From: Hydnum rufescens UP504
Taxonomy: Eukaryota; Basidiomycota; Agaricomycetes; Cantharellales; Hydnaceae
Assembly (NCBI GenBank): GCA_014904985.1
Contig: MU128912.1
Span: 467,368-531,367, forward strand
Direction of reading: 5' to 3'
Length of the DNA stretch: 64,000 nucleotides
The notes beneath the pieces are model-generated. The model did not search any database and had not been told where the DNA came from. It saw nothing but the letters and a program-made list of their open reading frames with translations. Both the position numbers and the translations under genes were made by a program. Positions within the stretch are counted from its first letter, which is position 1. The number at the start of each line of letters is the position of its first letter. This document shows positions 24,225-36,125 of this stretch, piece after piece.

Positions 24225-24965
24225 ATCCAACTATCCTGTCATTTAGAAGATTGCTCCTCAGCCTGTGGCTCTGAAGTCGCGAAGTGGGTCAGAGGAACGC
24301 CTAGTTAAGGAGAGAAAACAATGCCTGGGAGAAGCTGACAAGAGATCGTAATGAGTACTAGAAATGAACAACGATGACGGACGCTCTTGGAAGAGAAGGT
24401 CCTGATTTTTCACATACTTTGTCACCCATTCGCGGAATTTCCTCCGCTCGATCAATGCGTAGTCGGCTCTATGGAGGCAGTGACACTACTGAAGACATAT
24501 CACAGCAATCTAGACATATGCAGTGCTTAGACCGAGTCTGCAGTAGGTCACATCTCATTCCTACAAGAGTGACAGCCATCGTCAAGTGGTGAGGAGCAGT
24601 GAGCGCTCACGAACAGGGCAACGAATTATTTAGTCGAGTACATTGCACTTGAAGTCGCGCTGACTGGGCATATCAATTGTGATCATGATGATCACGCTGA
24701 TGCGTATACAGCACGTCAAACTCCATACAGTAGATGGTCCTGAGATGGTAATGGCCTTGGGCGGTGCTAGGAAGTCGATCATAGGGCGTACTTCACGGGT
24801 GCATCCACGCGTCGGGTCACGACTGGAGATACATCATTCTTTCACCACAATAAGGGGATGTAAGGGATAGAGCACATACATCCTCGGACCTCGAATCTCC
24901 TGAATCGCAGCGACCCCTGCAGGGTGACATAAAAACCATCAGACATTGAGGGGAATTCCTCAATG
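24225..24965 (-). pseudogene. Truncated cytochrome c peroxidase pseudogene 3
   Basis: This matches the 3' half of the parent peroxidase. The stop-codon neighbourhood (TCATTTAGAAGA near 24238), the [11 protein letters not shown] exon (about 24370-24450) and middle exons to about 24950 can be followed. It then stops at the shared truncation point. Frames are broken. It lies between ABCG copy 3 and ceramide synthase copy 5. Confidence 0.75.
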
Positions 24966-25253
24966 CCCACAACAAACTCATGATCCACACATCTCGTCAC
25001 CCACACACACATCGCACACGATTCATCATACGTTAAAGGTCGCCTTTGTATCCACACAAATTCACACCTAAAAGTAAATTGCCACAGGACCCCCGAATAT
25101 TCCGGGCGGCTCTTCTCGAAGAGGGATCAGAAGCGTCCACGTCGTCCGTGATGAACGAAAAGAACCATTGTTGGGTCGCTCCGAAAGAACGTACAAGCGG
25201 ACAAAGGGAAAAAAGAAAAGAAAGAAAAGAGAAGGGGGGGCAATGTTCATTGC

Positions 25254-26564
25254 TTACCTACTCCGCGCCCTCCCCCTCATCATCACTACGCCAATCCTCC
25301 ACAACGACGGCTTCCCTCTGAAAACATCGTAAAGCACTTTACATGCCATGTAAAACCATATCGTGAGCAGCACCTGCAGAGTCCATAAGGTAATGGTGAA
25401 GAAGATCCAACCCTTTCGCGTCACTAAATGGTCCATAGCCGGATTCCAATCCAGGGGTAGGTACACGGGCATGTCAAAAGTCACAGACCAAACCAGCCTG
25501 AAGAAGAGGACTTGGCGTGTGATGAACCACGACACAGTGAATATCAGGAAAGTGATGTCTGGCAGCACTGGGATGTTCATGTATTTCAGCATCTTTCCCA
25601 ACTGCCAGGTAATCAATAAGAATCATCGCGAAAGAAGCTGTAGGGATGACATACCGGCAGAAGTATATCGCACCAATCTACAATGAAAAACATAGCGCAA
25701 CTGAATCGAGTGAGATAAGTCGCATAGGCTCCCGCAAGGAGTAAGACTGTAAGAACATGGTGGGTAAACATCTGAAGATGGTCCCTTCGGTGCTCTTCGA
25801 TGTGGAGAATGACGGCTTGGGTGGAGTAATATGTAAATACGAGGACCAAGTAGAATTTGACGGGTGCTGGAAGTGGAATATGGGGGTGACTGAGCCAAAA
25901 TGATTTGGTGTCGAGCACACTATCATAAATAGCGGTGTGAATCCACTGTTAACAGGGGGTGACGAAAGGAAGGGGTTGGTGAGAATTCCACGAACAAGGG
26001 GGAGGAATGAATACTGACCAACCCGTAACACCACGCCAATGTATAATATATACATGAAAATCCCTGCTCCGCAAATCGGGTTGCGGTGCGTTCTCGAGCC
26101 TTGACTGCCATTTTCAGGGCCTTCGCCGTCGGGTGGTGTCGTGACCGCAAGTCCGCGTCCTTTCCAACCTTGGAAACGACATCGCGATTTAATGATTTCC
26201 TGGACGTCAAGCTATTCCCATTGGTCATGACGGCAGTTGCAGCGCCGTCAGTGTTGGATACAACCCCCTCATTGACATTGGCCGCGTCGCTCAACGGAGG
26301 ATCGGATGGGTCAGATCGAGCAAGCCAGTAATGCGCGAATCTTTTCAACTGCCGTAAGGTAATCCATCGTAAGACGATCATGATGACAGTCCACCCAATG
26401 ACAAGGGGGAAATCATCAGGTCCAATTCGATAGTATCGAGACCAGAGGATGGACGATGAGGACTGGATGCTTGAATGGGATGGTCGTTCAACGGGGTGCG
26501 ACAAGAATATAAAGGGTCGTAGACGCGCTGGGAGATACTGTCCTCCAACAGTTGGGCTTGCCAT
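25254..26564 (-). CDS. Lag1/TLC ceramide synthase copy 5, most complete copy
   Basis: Three exons join without a lesion through all conserved parts. The start MASPTVGGQYLPARLRPF is at 26562-26564. Exon 1 ends after AEQGFSCIYYTLAWCYG. Exon 2 carries the Lag1 motif HHVLTVLLLAGAYATYL with paired histidines and IVDWCDILL. Exon 3 has the helices DITFLIFTVSWFITRQVL and FFTITLWTLQVLLTIWFYM. A one-base deletion at about 25306-25315 shifts only the last ~25 residues. The acidic tail of copies 1 and 4 becomes a basic one (VVMMRGRARSR), ending at 25254. The catalytic part should be unaffected. Its upstream DNA differs from all other copies right at the start codon, so its promoter is unlike theirs. Confidence 0.85.
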
Positions 26565-28105
26565 TGTGTAGCATTGGAACGTGACGAAGGTGTGGTAATA
26601 AATCTTTTGATGGCCCTACGAGGACCCCCGAAGGTAGGTTGACAGCTTGCAGACCAATTCACTCTCGGTGAGAAAATCCTAAACACCAATGATGATCATT
26701 CTAGGTCCCAAAATCGCGCGAGACCCTTGGTGAGAGCCTGCTAGGTACTCGCCTGGGGCAGACATCACAGTAGGGCTAGACCAGTGTCAAGAAGATAGAG
26801 TGCGACCGAGAAATGTGAAATAGGTAGTCCCTCAAAGATGTTCCATTGGCGCTCATATTATGGAGATAGCACATGCCGAAGCATGCCGAAGAAGCAGAGA
26901 TCTTACTGAGGCCAGTTAAATCTCCGCATTGGCACCCCTGGCCCCCCGTTGCACAGTCAGCAACAGGCGCTGCTGACCTAGCTCCTAGTACTAGGTGGTT
27001 TTGCAGGACGGCCTTACTCCCGGTGACATTCCCCTGGGCGAAAGAGATTTGGGTCCCAAACTCCCCGGAAAACGCGCTAAGAGGGCGTCCGAAATTCAAA
27101 AACGTCCAGGTGGGAGGTGCATTTTCAGGGCTCAGCTCCCAAAAATGGAGTATTCAGAAATTCAAACTCACCTAACTGAGTCGCCTGTCACAGTCACTAT
27201 TTCATCACCACCGTTGTTTTTGCATATTTCTGTCAGTTCGAACTGTAATGACTTACTGTACAGTACTGTATTCCTTCGGTGGACACGCGTCTCTGGAAAT
27301 TTCAAATATTACTCTAGAACCCCATGCCACTCCAGTGAGGGAATGGGTAGTAAAAAGGCAGAGAAAGAAGAGCCTGAACTCAATGATGTTAATGGATTCC
27401 GGTCACAACTCCAAGTGAATCTCATGCGCGTGTTGTTTGGCCTCTAGATCGGATCTGATGGTCCAACTAGTGGGTGCGTATGTGGGGTTTCGCAGTCGGC
27501 TGAAACTCAGTGCGTGGGACTGGAGGCCGACCAACTACTATATGCTATATGCTACTGTATGTGGGGCGGAAGAGCTCCGGGTGGCAGGCAGGTTCTCACG
27601 ACTAAGCCAGATGCAACTGGGAAGTGGGATAGCTAGAGGCTGGGTGGTATTACAACGCGTCACTGGAAAAGGCAAGCGCAAGACTTCGGCAAACGCCGCT
27701 CCTTAGTGCGTCGTGCATCGGACTACAACTTGGAGCCTGAGGGATTAAGCCAAGTTATGCTATAACCCTTCTCGCACGAAAGCATGTCACTTTGAATGAA
27801 TAACAAACAAGCCAAAAGATCTTTCACAGTCATGAGACTGCACACACACAATCTGAAGGGACCAAGTCTTTCCAATTATCAGCACAGGGAAAGTTGGACG
27901 CGAGAAAATTTCCGTCATATTGTTCAAAGCAAGCTTGGACCACAAGCTGGATCTAATTGAACCAACTCGCGAACCTGAGCACCCACATCTATTCCGGATC
28001 CCGAGAAGCAAACCGCAAACCGTGAGATGACCCGGGTGGCTGCAAAAAAACAAAAAAAAACGAAGCAAAGAACTTGGTTGACCCGCAATAAATCCGATGA
28101 TACCA
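26565..28105. other. Right edge of the array and spacer
   Basis: No supported gene. Similarity to the array ends at about 26567. Several plus-strand open frames (26873-27175, 26995-27447, 27437-27706) show no family features. From about 27900 the DNA is again similar to the region downstream of the ABCG copies (compare 24070-24220), which marks the parental peroxidase flank. Confidence 0.45.
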
Positions 28106-29704
28106 TCATTTAGAAGACTGCTCGTCTACCGTGCTCAAAAGCCACGGCTCTGGACTCGCGAATTGGGCTGGAGGAACCCCTAGCTCAAGGAGTGTAGAGA
28201 ATGCCTTGGAGAAGCTGACGGATGGTCATCATCAGCGCAAGAAATGAACAACAATGAAGAGTTCACAACGCACTCTTGGAAGAAAAGGTCCTGACTCTTC
28301 GCGTACTTGGTCACCCATTCGCGGAATTTCTTGTCTTGGATCAAAGAGTAGTCGGTTCTATCGAGGCAGTAACATTAAGAGACAATATCACCACCCAAAC
28401 CTAGAGGAACACATACGGAAGCATCATAAGGGTCTAAAAGAGGGGGATCAGGCGATCAGTTGATCTCAGGGCCGAATAGCGTGCGAATACCGTACTTTGG
28501 TCTTGGTGTCCTCATACTGCTTGGGTCCGTTCCACTTCCGCCAGCTCCATTTCTCGTTCACAAGAAGAGTGTAATAGTCGTTCGTGAAAGTGGTAGGAGA
28601 GAAAGTCCAAGGCCCTTCGAAACCAGACCTAGCAGTACAAGGCTTAACCACCGTTACAGCGAAAGTAGTTCACAATCGGACCTACCGGTCGGTGTGGCAG
28701 CGTCCGAGAGCGTGAGCGCCGGAAAGGGCAACAATTTCCTGATCATTGAATCTGCCGATAGGTTACCATTTTCAGAATCATGTATGAATCCACACAAGGA
28801 AAGCACATCAAACCCCATGCGATAGAAGATCTTCCTGATATGGTCCTGGCCTTGGGCGGCATCAGGAAGGCGGCCATCAGGGGTGACATCGTTCTCGAAA
28901 CCATCCACACGTCCGGGTCTCCACGGGCTGGAAATACATCATTTTTCAGTATGTACACCGCAAGTAGGGGGTAGCACACGTACATCTTAGGACCTTGAAT
29001 CTCCTGGACAGCAGCGACACCAGCCAAGGTCCATAAATCACCGTAAGAGATCCAGGAGAATTCCTTCTTGATGGGTTCAAGAAGGGTGCGCGCCACATTT
29101 AGCCCATTATTGGCTCCATGAAGAGACTCGGGCGCAAATCGCATGGTTGCGTAGTTGCTGAACATCTTGGAAGGTTAGTCGATGCTTCAACGATCCCCAA
29201 TAAACTAAGCGTACCTGCCACCAGTCTTACTTTCCTTGTCGTAGGTGCCGCTTGCATGCCATGCCAGCCGTACAAGGACGGGTGCATAACTACCATCTAC
29301 GAATCGCAAGTGAACGGCATGCCTACATCCATGACCAGAGCATACGGGATCGCGTCCTCCTTACCATCATAGTTGTCAGTCTCCAGAATGCTCGAGATTT
29401 TGTTGTAGACCTTCTGGTAATCCGCTTTAGTGGGGGTGAAGTTGGCAGGCACCTTGGCTGCCTGTGCACCCTCCTTGAGGGCACCCTTTGTATCATCCTG
29501 GGAGCTGTACACCCAATAACCAGCTCCAGCAGCAAATGCCAGCCCAATAGTGGTGTACAAACCAGTATTGGATTTGGCGGCAGGTGGAGGTGTACTCGTG
29601 CCCGTGCTGTTGAAGCGCACACGTGGAACCAAGGAAGAGCGCAGAGGCGTAGCCGCGCTGCGTAGGTTGAGCGATGCTAGGCGGCGGAAGGCGAGGAACG
29701 ACAT
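28106..29704 (-). CDS. CCP1: Mitochondrial cytochrome c peroxidase, apparently intact
   Basis: This haem peroxidase reduces hydrogen peroxide with electrons from cytochrome c in the mitochondrial intermembrane space. The first exon starts at 29702-29704 with an Arg/Ser-rich presequence ([18 protein letters not shown]) and one hydrophobic segment ([16 protein letters not shown]), as in fungal CCPs. Spliced exons then give [14 protein letters not shown] with the distal Arg, Trp and His, [11 protein letters not shown], the [15 protein letters not shown] region, PWRPGRVD, and [18 protein letters not shown] with the proximal haem-ligand histidine. [26 protein letters not shown] and a C-terminus at the TGA at 28106-28108 follow. 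Nine exons could be joined in frame. The array to the left holds three truncated copies of it. Confidence 0.93.
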
Positions 29705-29945
29705 CTAAACTGCTCTCTCTCTCACTCAGATGTGAGAATCAAGCTGGCTTTCGATTACTTTCTACCGGGTAGAACCGGACGTATCTCGGACGTATACATA
29801 TGCCTACTTGACAGTTGGGCCACCACAATCTATCTATCACCTATATTGAAAAGTACACTCTAAGGCATGTATATGTGAAGAATAAGGGGGGGATTTGGTT
29901 AAACTTGAGGAAATGAGGGCAGTAGGTCGAGAGCACCACAACTAC

Positions 29946-32706
29946 TTAGTCTGGCAACTGGCTAGATTCTCCGGGCCGTGATTCTCGCGTCGTGTATGTC
30001 AAGCTTGGATCACTTTGGGTTCGATTAATTCGCGAGGAGGCTTCCGCTTGCTCGTAGCTCGGTAAATCACGATAAAGTTGGAGAGGCGTCACGCCACCGC
30101 CCAGAAACCCACGCGAGCTGATGCTGTACGACGGCACACGACTTAAAGGGTTACTTTCTTCGGCCGAAGCCACACCATTCTCCATCAGATGTTGAGGTGC
30201 GATCGATATCGGGCTGTTTGGATGATGTCCAGTGCGAGAGTGCGGTCTGCTCCCACTGGGAGAACTTGTCGCGCCGTGAGTCCTGTTCGCACCACGCGAA
30301 GTGCCCAAGGTGGAGAACCCTTTGAAATGTGGTAAATGAAATCCAGCCCTAGATCCCGCTGTTGGGTGCAACCCCGCAGCGTGGGTGTCACTGTGCTGCC
30401 CAGGTTCTGGACTGGAGGCCCGACTCTGTGCGCGAGTTGGGGCTCTGCTCCCTCCACGTGAATTACCGTGTTCGGGCGCCCCATATGAACGAACGACTTG
30501 ACCAAGAGAGAGCATAAGCTCCTGGTCGAACGCGACAGGGTTTCGATCTTGTCGAATTCCATGGCTATAGCCCTGCGGGGGTGTGCCAATCCCGTCATAT
30601 GGTGTGGACCAACCAGACACTGGTGCAGAGTCTCCTGCCTGGCCATGCGGCAATGGAAAGGATCCAGCATCACTCCCGGGGATTGCCGTACGGTCCAGCC
30701 GTTACCACTAGGGGATCCAGGCGTAGACGATAGTAAAAGTGGGTTGGTAGCGACGACGACACGTCCATGGCCACCCTCTACAGATGCGACCATTTCTGCA
30801 TTCGCTACGCGATCGCGGACATGTGAGCTATAGCTTGGCAATTCGGCTGGGACGATATCAGTTTCATCATTCCCAATGCCATGCTGAGGGATACCAGTGT
30901 CGTTGCCGAAAAGAAGACTTCGCGTGGCGTGCGTAGCGGAGCGTACTTCGCGTAATAAATACCCATCAAGGATGTTTATCGGTAGGGCGCAGCGAAGTTC
31001 AGAAGTATGGCCATCGAGGTTCGAGAGGAGGGCGCGGAATTCGATCTTATGGGCGACGGAGAGTGGGGAGGGGATACTTGATGCGTCCGAAGAAGTGGGA
31101 TGAGGTAGGTGCGAAGGTGTAGCGGAAGTAGGAATGAAGATGGAGAGCGTAGTATCGACATCACAATTGTCATCCAGAGCCATAGAAAGATTTGTATCGA
31201 CGGCGGAAGCTGGTGGGGGGGATTCTGACTCTGGGATTGTAACGCCTTGCTCAAGAAATGATCGTCTTGAAAAAGAAAGGGTATCGGTGGCGGCAGAAGA
31301 AGGACCGAACATTGTGGCGGCATTAAAGGCCTGATGACGAGCGCTTGTCGAAGGGTCAAGACTCAGACCCGTCACAGCCCCATGACCGGGAATGGTCGAA
31401 CTTGCCCCTTCGGAAGGGACGGGACCCCCAAGTCCCATGAGATTTGTCAGAGACATCGAGCGGGCGAGAGACGTCAAGGAGGATCTAGAAGCGGATGTAT
31501 CTCCCGATCGAGGGGGACCAGACACACTTGAATTTGCATCTTGAGCCATCGCTCCCGCGGCAGGATTCGATGCAGAAAGGCGCACAGCCTTTCCGTCTAC
31601 AATGTTGAATGCCTCGCTCTGTAAAGTTGTGGAGCTAGACTCTGAGCGACCCTTCCAGTTCGTAACCGCGTGCTCTTTAATGTCGACGGAAATGGAAAGA
31701 ACAGAAACGCCTTTCGATACTGGGGACATGCGGACGAGGGCTGGAATCGTGTCGCCAACAGCAAAGGCTTTGTGAGGAATCATGAAGGAGTACATTATTT
31801 TCCCCGTCCACGTACGCTATGCCAGTGGGAAGCAGTATTAAGAATCCTCTGGTAAAGCCGAGTCGACAAGGACACACACCTCGATCTCCAGCGTTTGGGT
31901 ATAGTCCATGGCCTCGGGTGAAAGTCCCTTAATGAGCCAGAAAGGTTTGACGGCATGGAAATTCGCGCTGAAAGCGGGACGAAGTGCCGTGGCGCGGAGC
32001 TTATAATACACAGAAGCGGATGCATGCTCGCAGTTCATTGAAGGCGGCAGGGAGCTTGGCAGCTCAAGCTGGAAGGGAAAAACATGATAACCCTCCTGAA
32101 CACCGAATAGGCCAATAAGCCTGACATGAACGATGAATGATACAACGATATGCCCTCACTTTGATGGTATGCTTCTGGTGACTGTCCCCTGGGAGGAAGG
32201 ACCAGTGGTGGGTGAAAAGCACAGGACTTAATGTGGACTGTCTGTCGACGCACATGTGGATTAGAATATGGAAACAAATAAGCGTCCTGGCAGGACGTTA
32301 TCGCAACTCACAATGTTCGTGTCTCGCCATGAAGGAGACGAGCCTTGCCCACGAAATCCAACGAGATTTCGCGGATATTGGTCGGTTCGGAGAGACGGAG
32401 CACCACATGGCCAGATAGCACTGCGGGGTCCGCATTAGCGCCAACACAACGACAGACCAGCCTATCGGTCCTAAGGATGATCTCGAGGGGCTCTACATGA
32501 TGCGAGCACGTCGCGGATGGCATTGAGTATGAATAGCTCACTGGTGGTGTATGCAAGAGAGGCCCTGTATGGGGGTGGTAATGTGTGGGTAGCGCGATGT
32601 GGTCACCTGGGTTAAGAGGCGATTCTGGCGAGAGGAAGTCGGTGCCATTTTGCGCTGAAGAAGAGGCAGATGGTGTGCCTGTTGGGAAGTCTGGGCCGGA
32701 TACCAT
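29946..32706 (-). CDS. Alpha-arrestin-like adaptor protein
   Basis: Alpha-arrestins bring the Rsp5/NEDD4 ubiquitin ligase to membrane transporters and trigger endocytosis. The start MVSGPDFPTGTPSAS is at 32704-32706. The N-terminal arrestin fold includes HVVLRLSEPTNIREISLDF, HHWSFLPGDSHQKHTIK, GYHVFPFQLELPSSLPPS and KIMYSFMIPHKAFAVGD (31795 leftward). A long Ser/Pro-rich stretch follows, then a second arrestin-type segment. Two PY-like ligase-docking motifs are visible: LPSYSSHV near 30830 and LPSYEQAE near 30045-30065. A 51 bp intron (GTACGG...CCAG, about 30645-30700) is needed to enter the final frame. The stop is at 29946-29948. Confidence 0.87.
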
Positions 32707-34500
32707 GAGGAGATATGAGAATATTTAGAAGACTCGGAACCACGGCCGACGATTGATTAGATTGACAAGGCCAAGAAAATTGCGTCCTTGATCTAGATTT
32801 TAGGAGGAGTGCGAGGCGGACTGCGCGATTCGCCTACCTTTTTCTATAAAGGGGCGACTACATTTTTCCTCAGTCGCTATAGTAAACATTTAATTAGGTC
32901 TAATAGGAGAGCCTAGAAAAAGAGAGGAGACGTTCTTAGCTTTACCTCTAGGTGATGTAATGGGATACCATATATATATCATGCGCAAGCTTAATTATGC
33001 CACGGGCCCTGGTTGTGCTCCTGGCGTCTAGAGCCGCTAGAGCGTGCGATTGGTCTGTCGGATGCAAATCTCATCTGGACAAGATCAAGCTCGGCATCCT
33101 CGTCGTTAAGAAAGTGCGCCCATTGCGACCGGAATTAATAGCGCCCATGACAGATGCTGAATAACCACCGCTATTCTTACAGCGCGCTTAATCTCAATTT
33201 AAGCGCCCCTACAATACTAGCCGCTACCAGACATTCGAGCCCCTCAAGGGATTGCTGGCCAAGTGCTTGTTAGCCATTTCTCAATTTAATTACACTTTAC
33301 TTCATGGCGTGTGGTTCGTAATCATTTAATCCGGTTTTTGCACTTGGAGGTCGTCTAGACCGTGACCTTTGCTCCCTATCAGCTGGGCCAAATCTCCAGT
33401 TGTGGCCCCTTTAAATTGTGACCTGACACTCTCATATACTTATGATAGCCTCACGAGCTCGGCCAGTGGGGACAGTATGTGGCATCGGGGCACCTCGAAT
33501 TCGCGAGGGACAAAGTCGCCTCACAAAAGAGGATGATACGTCCAATAGATCGAACAAAAAGTGACGGTGATGAAACGTTATACAGCTTACATACCTCACT
33601 CTTAATCACCGCCTTCCATTTCTGGGAATCGAGCACGTTGTCGGTGCGGTACATCTCAGTGATTCTCTCAATTCGTCCGGCGGCTGCTTTGGCCAATGGA
33701 TGATTGCCAGCATTGAGCATGCTTTCATAGCATGTCGGAATGCCATCCTGCCCTTAATTTCTAGATCTCCTTCGCTTGACGCTCTAGTCCCGGAATCCTC
33801 CAGAGTCCCAAGGCGGCTGATGACAAGGCTAGACCCTAGACAATATTAATCCTACATCTCACATGTCGCCAGGCTTCGGAAAGGGGGTCATAAGATGGGT
33901 CCTATGTAGTCTGCTTCCCACGCGCGCGCATGTGATATTGAATAGCTGCACAACGCGATCTGATGCGGTACAAGGATTTCAACTGAGGCACCCGATGAGA
34001 CGGCGATCGATCGATAATCGACCGAAATTTGGGCAGAGAGGGGCGCAAAAAGATCGAGGCCACAATGATTAAGAGATTAGGGGCATGATTCAGTCGTGGG
34101 CTATGCAGTCAAGAAGTGTCTGGAGCGCGGTGTTCCTGCTGAACGAATAGGCTAAATACAGCCAGGACCCATAATTGACGGCGCTGGAGGTTCAGGAGAA
34201 GCCCCCAGTGCACCACAAAAGTGGGATGTTTGTTCGCGGCCATAGAGGTGTTACATGCAGCGGCACCTCAAGAATAGATTGCTGCGGTGTTTACAGCATG
34301 CACAGCGTAAATTTTGATCCTTTTGAGCTTGATGAGTACTAAGCACGAGAGACCCTCCGTTTTCCGGCGACCCCAATCGAGTCCCACATTCAAAGGGTTC
34401 GGAAAGCAGAGGAGGCCGATCGATGGTTTCGTATAGTCCCATGGTAATGGAAAAGGAGGGAATATAGAGATAGTTTGTCGATTTACTTCACGCATTATGG
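32707..34500. other. Gene-poor stretch with small structured repeats
   Basis: No gene is supported. A minus-strand coding-like piece at about 33595-33735 (SMLNAGNHPLAKAAAGRIER, followed by a GTATGT donor) may be an exon remnant of an unknown gene. A hairpin (GCGCTTAA-TCTCAAT-TTAAGCGC) lies at about 33185-33207. The GGGGCGACTACA string near 32847 is mirrored loosely by GCGCCCCTACAATA near 33205, which may be ends of an old element. Confidence 0.35.
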
Positions 34501-35279
34501 GTCTATAAGAGCCTCGGACGTGCAACGTGCCCCTGAACCAGGTTGAGCGAGTACTGGGGGCGGTCCCTGAGGTGATGTGACATTGGCAACATTAGCAGCT
34601 ATTCGAATTTCTTTGCATTTCTCAGAGTTTCTGTCGTGATCAGTACACATTGCTTCACGTATACCTGTTTGGGCGATGCCGATCAATGAGAACTTGGTGG
34701 CCACAGCGGGTTCCTTCGTCCTGCGTCTGTCCAATGGTGGAATACTTGAATCTCACGGCTGGACCCCAGTGTTTATGTCCTTGCAGGATGCGAAGAGGTG
34801 TAGCTGTAGCGAGTCTGCCGCAGAGTGTGAGCGCTGCTATGCTCACATGTACAGTAATGCTACCAATGCTTCGTGCAGTACTGTATTGTGGAGATTGTGC
34901 GCCTACAGTTACGAAACACGGTGATATCCGAAATCAATTAGATCTTCTCCCGGCCTTAGTTGGTGGAGATCCTACCAATGTGAGGATGTGCTGACATCAG
35001 TTCGCAGTGGTCGTACACTTACCCTGTTAACTCTGCCCGAGGGCCCATTGTGACTGCACTGGTATTTACCCCCGAATTCAGGGTACATCTGTGCGGAATA
35101 ACTGTTGAATTCAACAAGGCCAACCGAAAGTCAGCGCTTCCCTTGTCATTGTTGTCGAGATTAACAATCCTCACCTGAAAATCTCTCCAATATTCAAGGG
35201 AGAAACAGTCACGGGCAGCGCAATTATCGGAGGTAGGTCCAGAGATCCGACGGAATACCCTTTGTCCTTGCCAATCCAT
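34501..35279 (-). CDS. Hypothetical protein, possible spliced gene
   Basis: Two open segments on the minus strand look like exons of one gene. The first (35279 to about 35022) starts MDWQGQRVFRRISGP and contains several cysteines and Asn-X-Ser/Thr sites. The second (about 34846 to 34501) joins across a GTATAC...CAG intron in frame. It ends with TSPQGPPPVLAQPGSGARC and a stop just after EALIDP. The link between the two, about 34847-35021, was not resolved. No family was recognised. The cysteines and glycosylation sites would suit a secreted protein, but no signal peptide was seen. Confidence 0.3.
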
Positions 35280-36125
35280 TTATCACGAAGCTATAGCAAT
35301 GGAAGCGGTTGAAGGGGGCGGCTCACCACAAAGGCATCCAAGGAACAGGGGGCTCGGGGCTCGAGGAATAAACGGTGGGCAGAGGGTAAGTTGAAATGGT
35401 TAGAATATGTGAAGTCGTCTTCTAACCGACGGTCAGTCGGGACGGTGACAGCAATCCAAAAGTGCACATTTCAAGACATGCTCCAGGGATTACGACGCAC
35501 AATGTATGCACGCGGGGATACCAGGTCGTCTTGACTGCGGAATCATGGCAAATTATTTTCTGGCCGAGGGGGCCTCTTGCCCAAGATGAACCGCAAAGCC
35601 AGCCCGGACACCGTGAACAATGTTTCCCGATCATTACATATGCCTGGGCACGGGCCCCTCCGGGATCCCTTGAGAGGTTCCCGTGGCTCGGTGCAAGTAA
35701 CATGCGAAACCTGTCCGCGATACTGATGCATTTATCAAGCCCTCTGAGAATGCAACAGTGTCCTTAGTGTGGCCTGGCCGATGATCGGGAATAGAATCCA
35801 GGTCTCGGATACACGGAAAACAGTAGGAACAAATGCCAAGATACACCCTCGAGAACGCCATCAAGGATTGGTGGAGCGTTCATTCGGCAAAGTCCGCAGA
35901 TTCACCGCTTTGCCGTTGCGCTCTCCTTCCTCAAAACTTTAGGGCTTTTGAGCACGTCCCTGCTAGAACACAGTCATTGTATACGCTGGTATTTGCAGTG
36001 ATACCCTCTACCTTGTCTTTACTGTTGCTCAGCTTGAGCTTTTCTTCTGTTGAGCTTCATTTGGAGTACACCTTCGGTCGCACTTTTCATTTGGAACTGT
36101 CACTCCCGACCGCGCGAATGCACAT
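35280..36125. other. Spacer upstream of the CCR4 gene
   Basis: Open frames on both strands (for example 35462-35767 and 35634-35864) overlap each other and carry no family signature. The last ~150 bp before 36126 are pyrimidine-rich, as expected for a fungal promoter and 5' leader. Confidence 0.35.

Larger units (their letters stand above)
5770..26690. repeat. Segmental-duplication array: ceramide synthase / peroxidase pseudogene / ABCG transporter modules
   Basis: The same block recurs with constant internal order: ABCG transporter (+), truncated cytochrome c peroxidase (-), Lag1/TLC gene (-). Ceramide-synthase starts lie at 7324, 10191, 12929, 19332 and 26564. Peroxidase truncation points lie near 11060, 17725 and 24965. 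The last three modules therefore repeat every 6.4-7.3 kb, and the first two are shorter, about 2.8 kb apart. Flanking non-coding DNA is shared too. The 3' flank of each ceramide-synthase copy (for example 5836-5996, 11488-11610, 17872-18005, 25106-25250) carries recognisably the same sequence. Divergence between copies ranges from heavy (8.9-10.2 kb) to a few percent (15.5-16.8 against 19.4-20.7 kb), so the array grew in steps. Confidence 0.9.

Noticed and set aside
5997..26564. Treating the TLC genes as independent single-copy genes
   Set aside because: Shared introns, flanks and order with the ABCG and peroxidase copies show they belong to one duplicated module.
27258..27275. ACTGTACAGTACTGTA strings (also near 34,850, 39,465 and 63,572) as further copies of the MITE ends
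   Set aside because: They match only the short CTGTAC/GTACAG palindrome and lack the ACTATTTC part and a paired end.
30008..30025. GGGTTCGATTAATTC as a tRNA B box
   Set aside because: It lies inside the alpha-arrestin coding exon, with no matching A box or cloverleaf.
34676..34994. Plus-strand cysteine-rich frames that could be a small secreted protein
   Set aside because: They lie opposite the better-supported minus-strand exon pair, and no signal peptide was seen.
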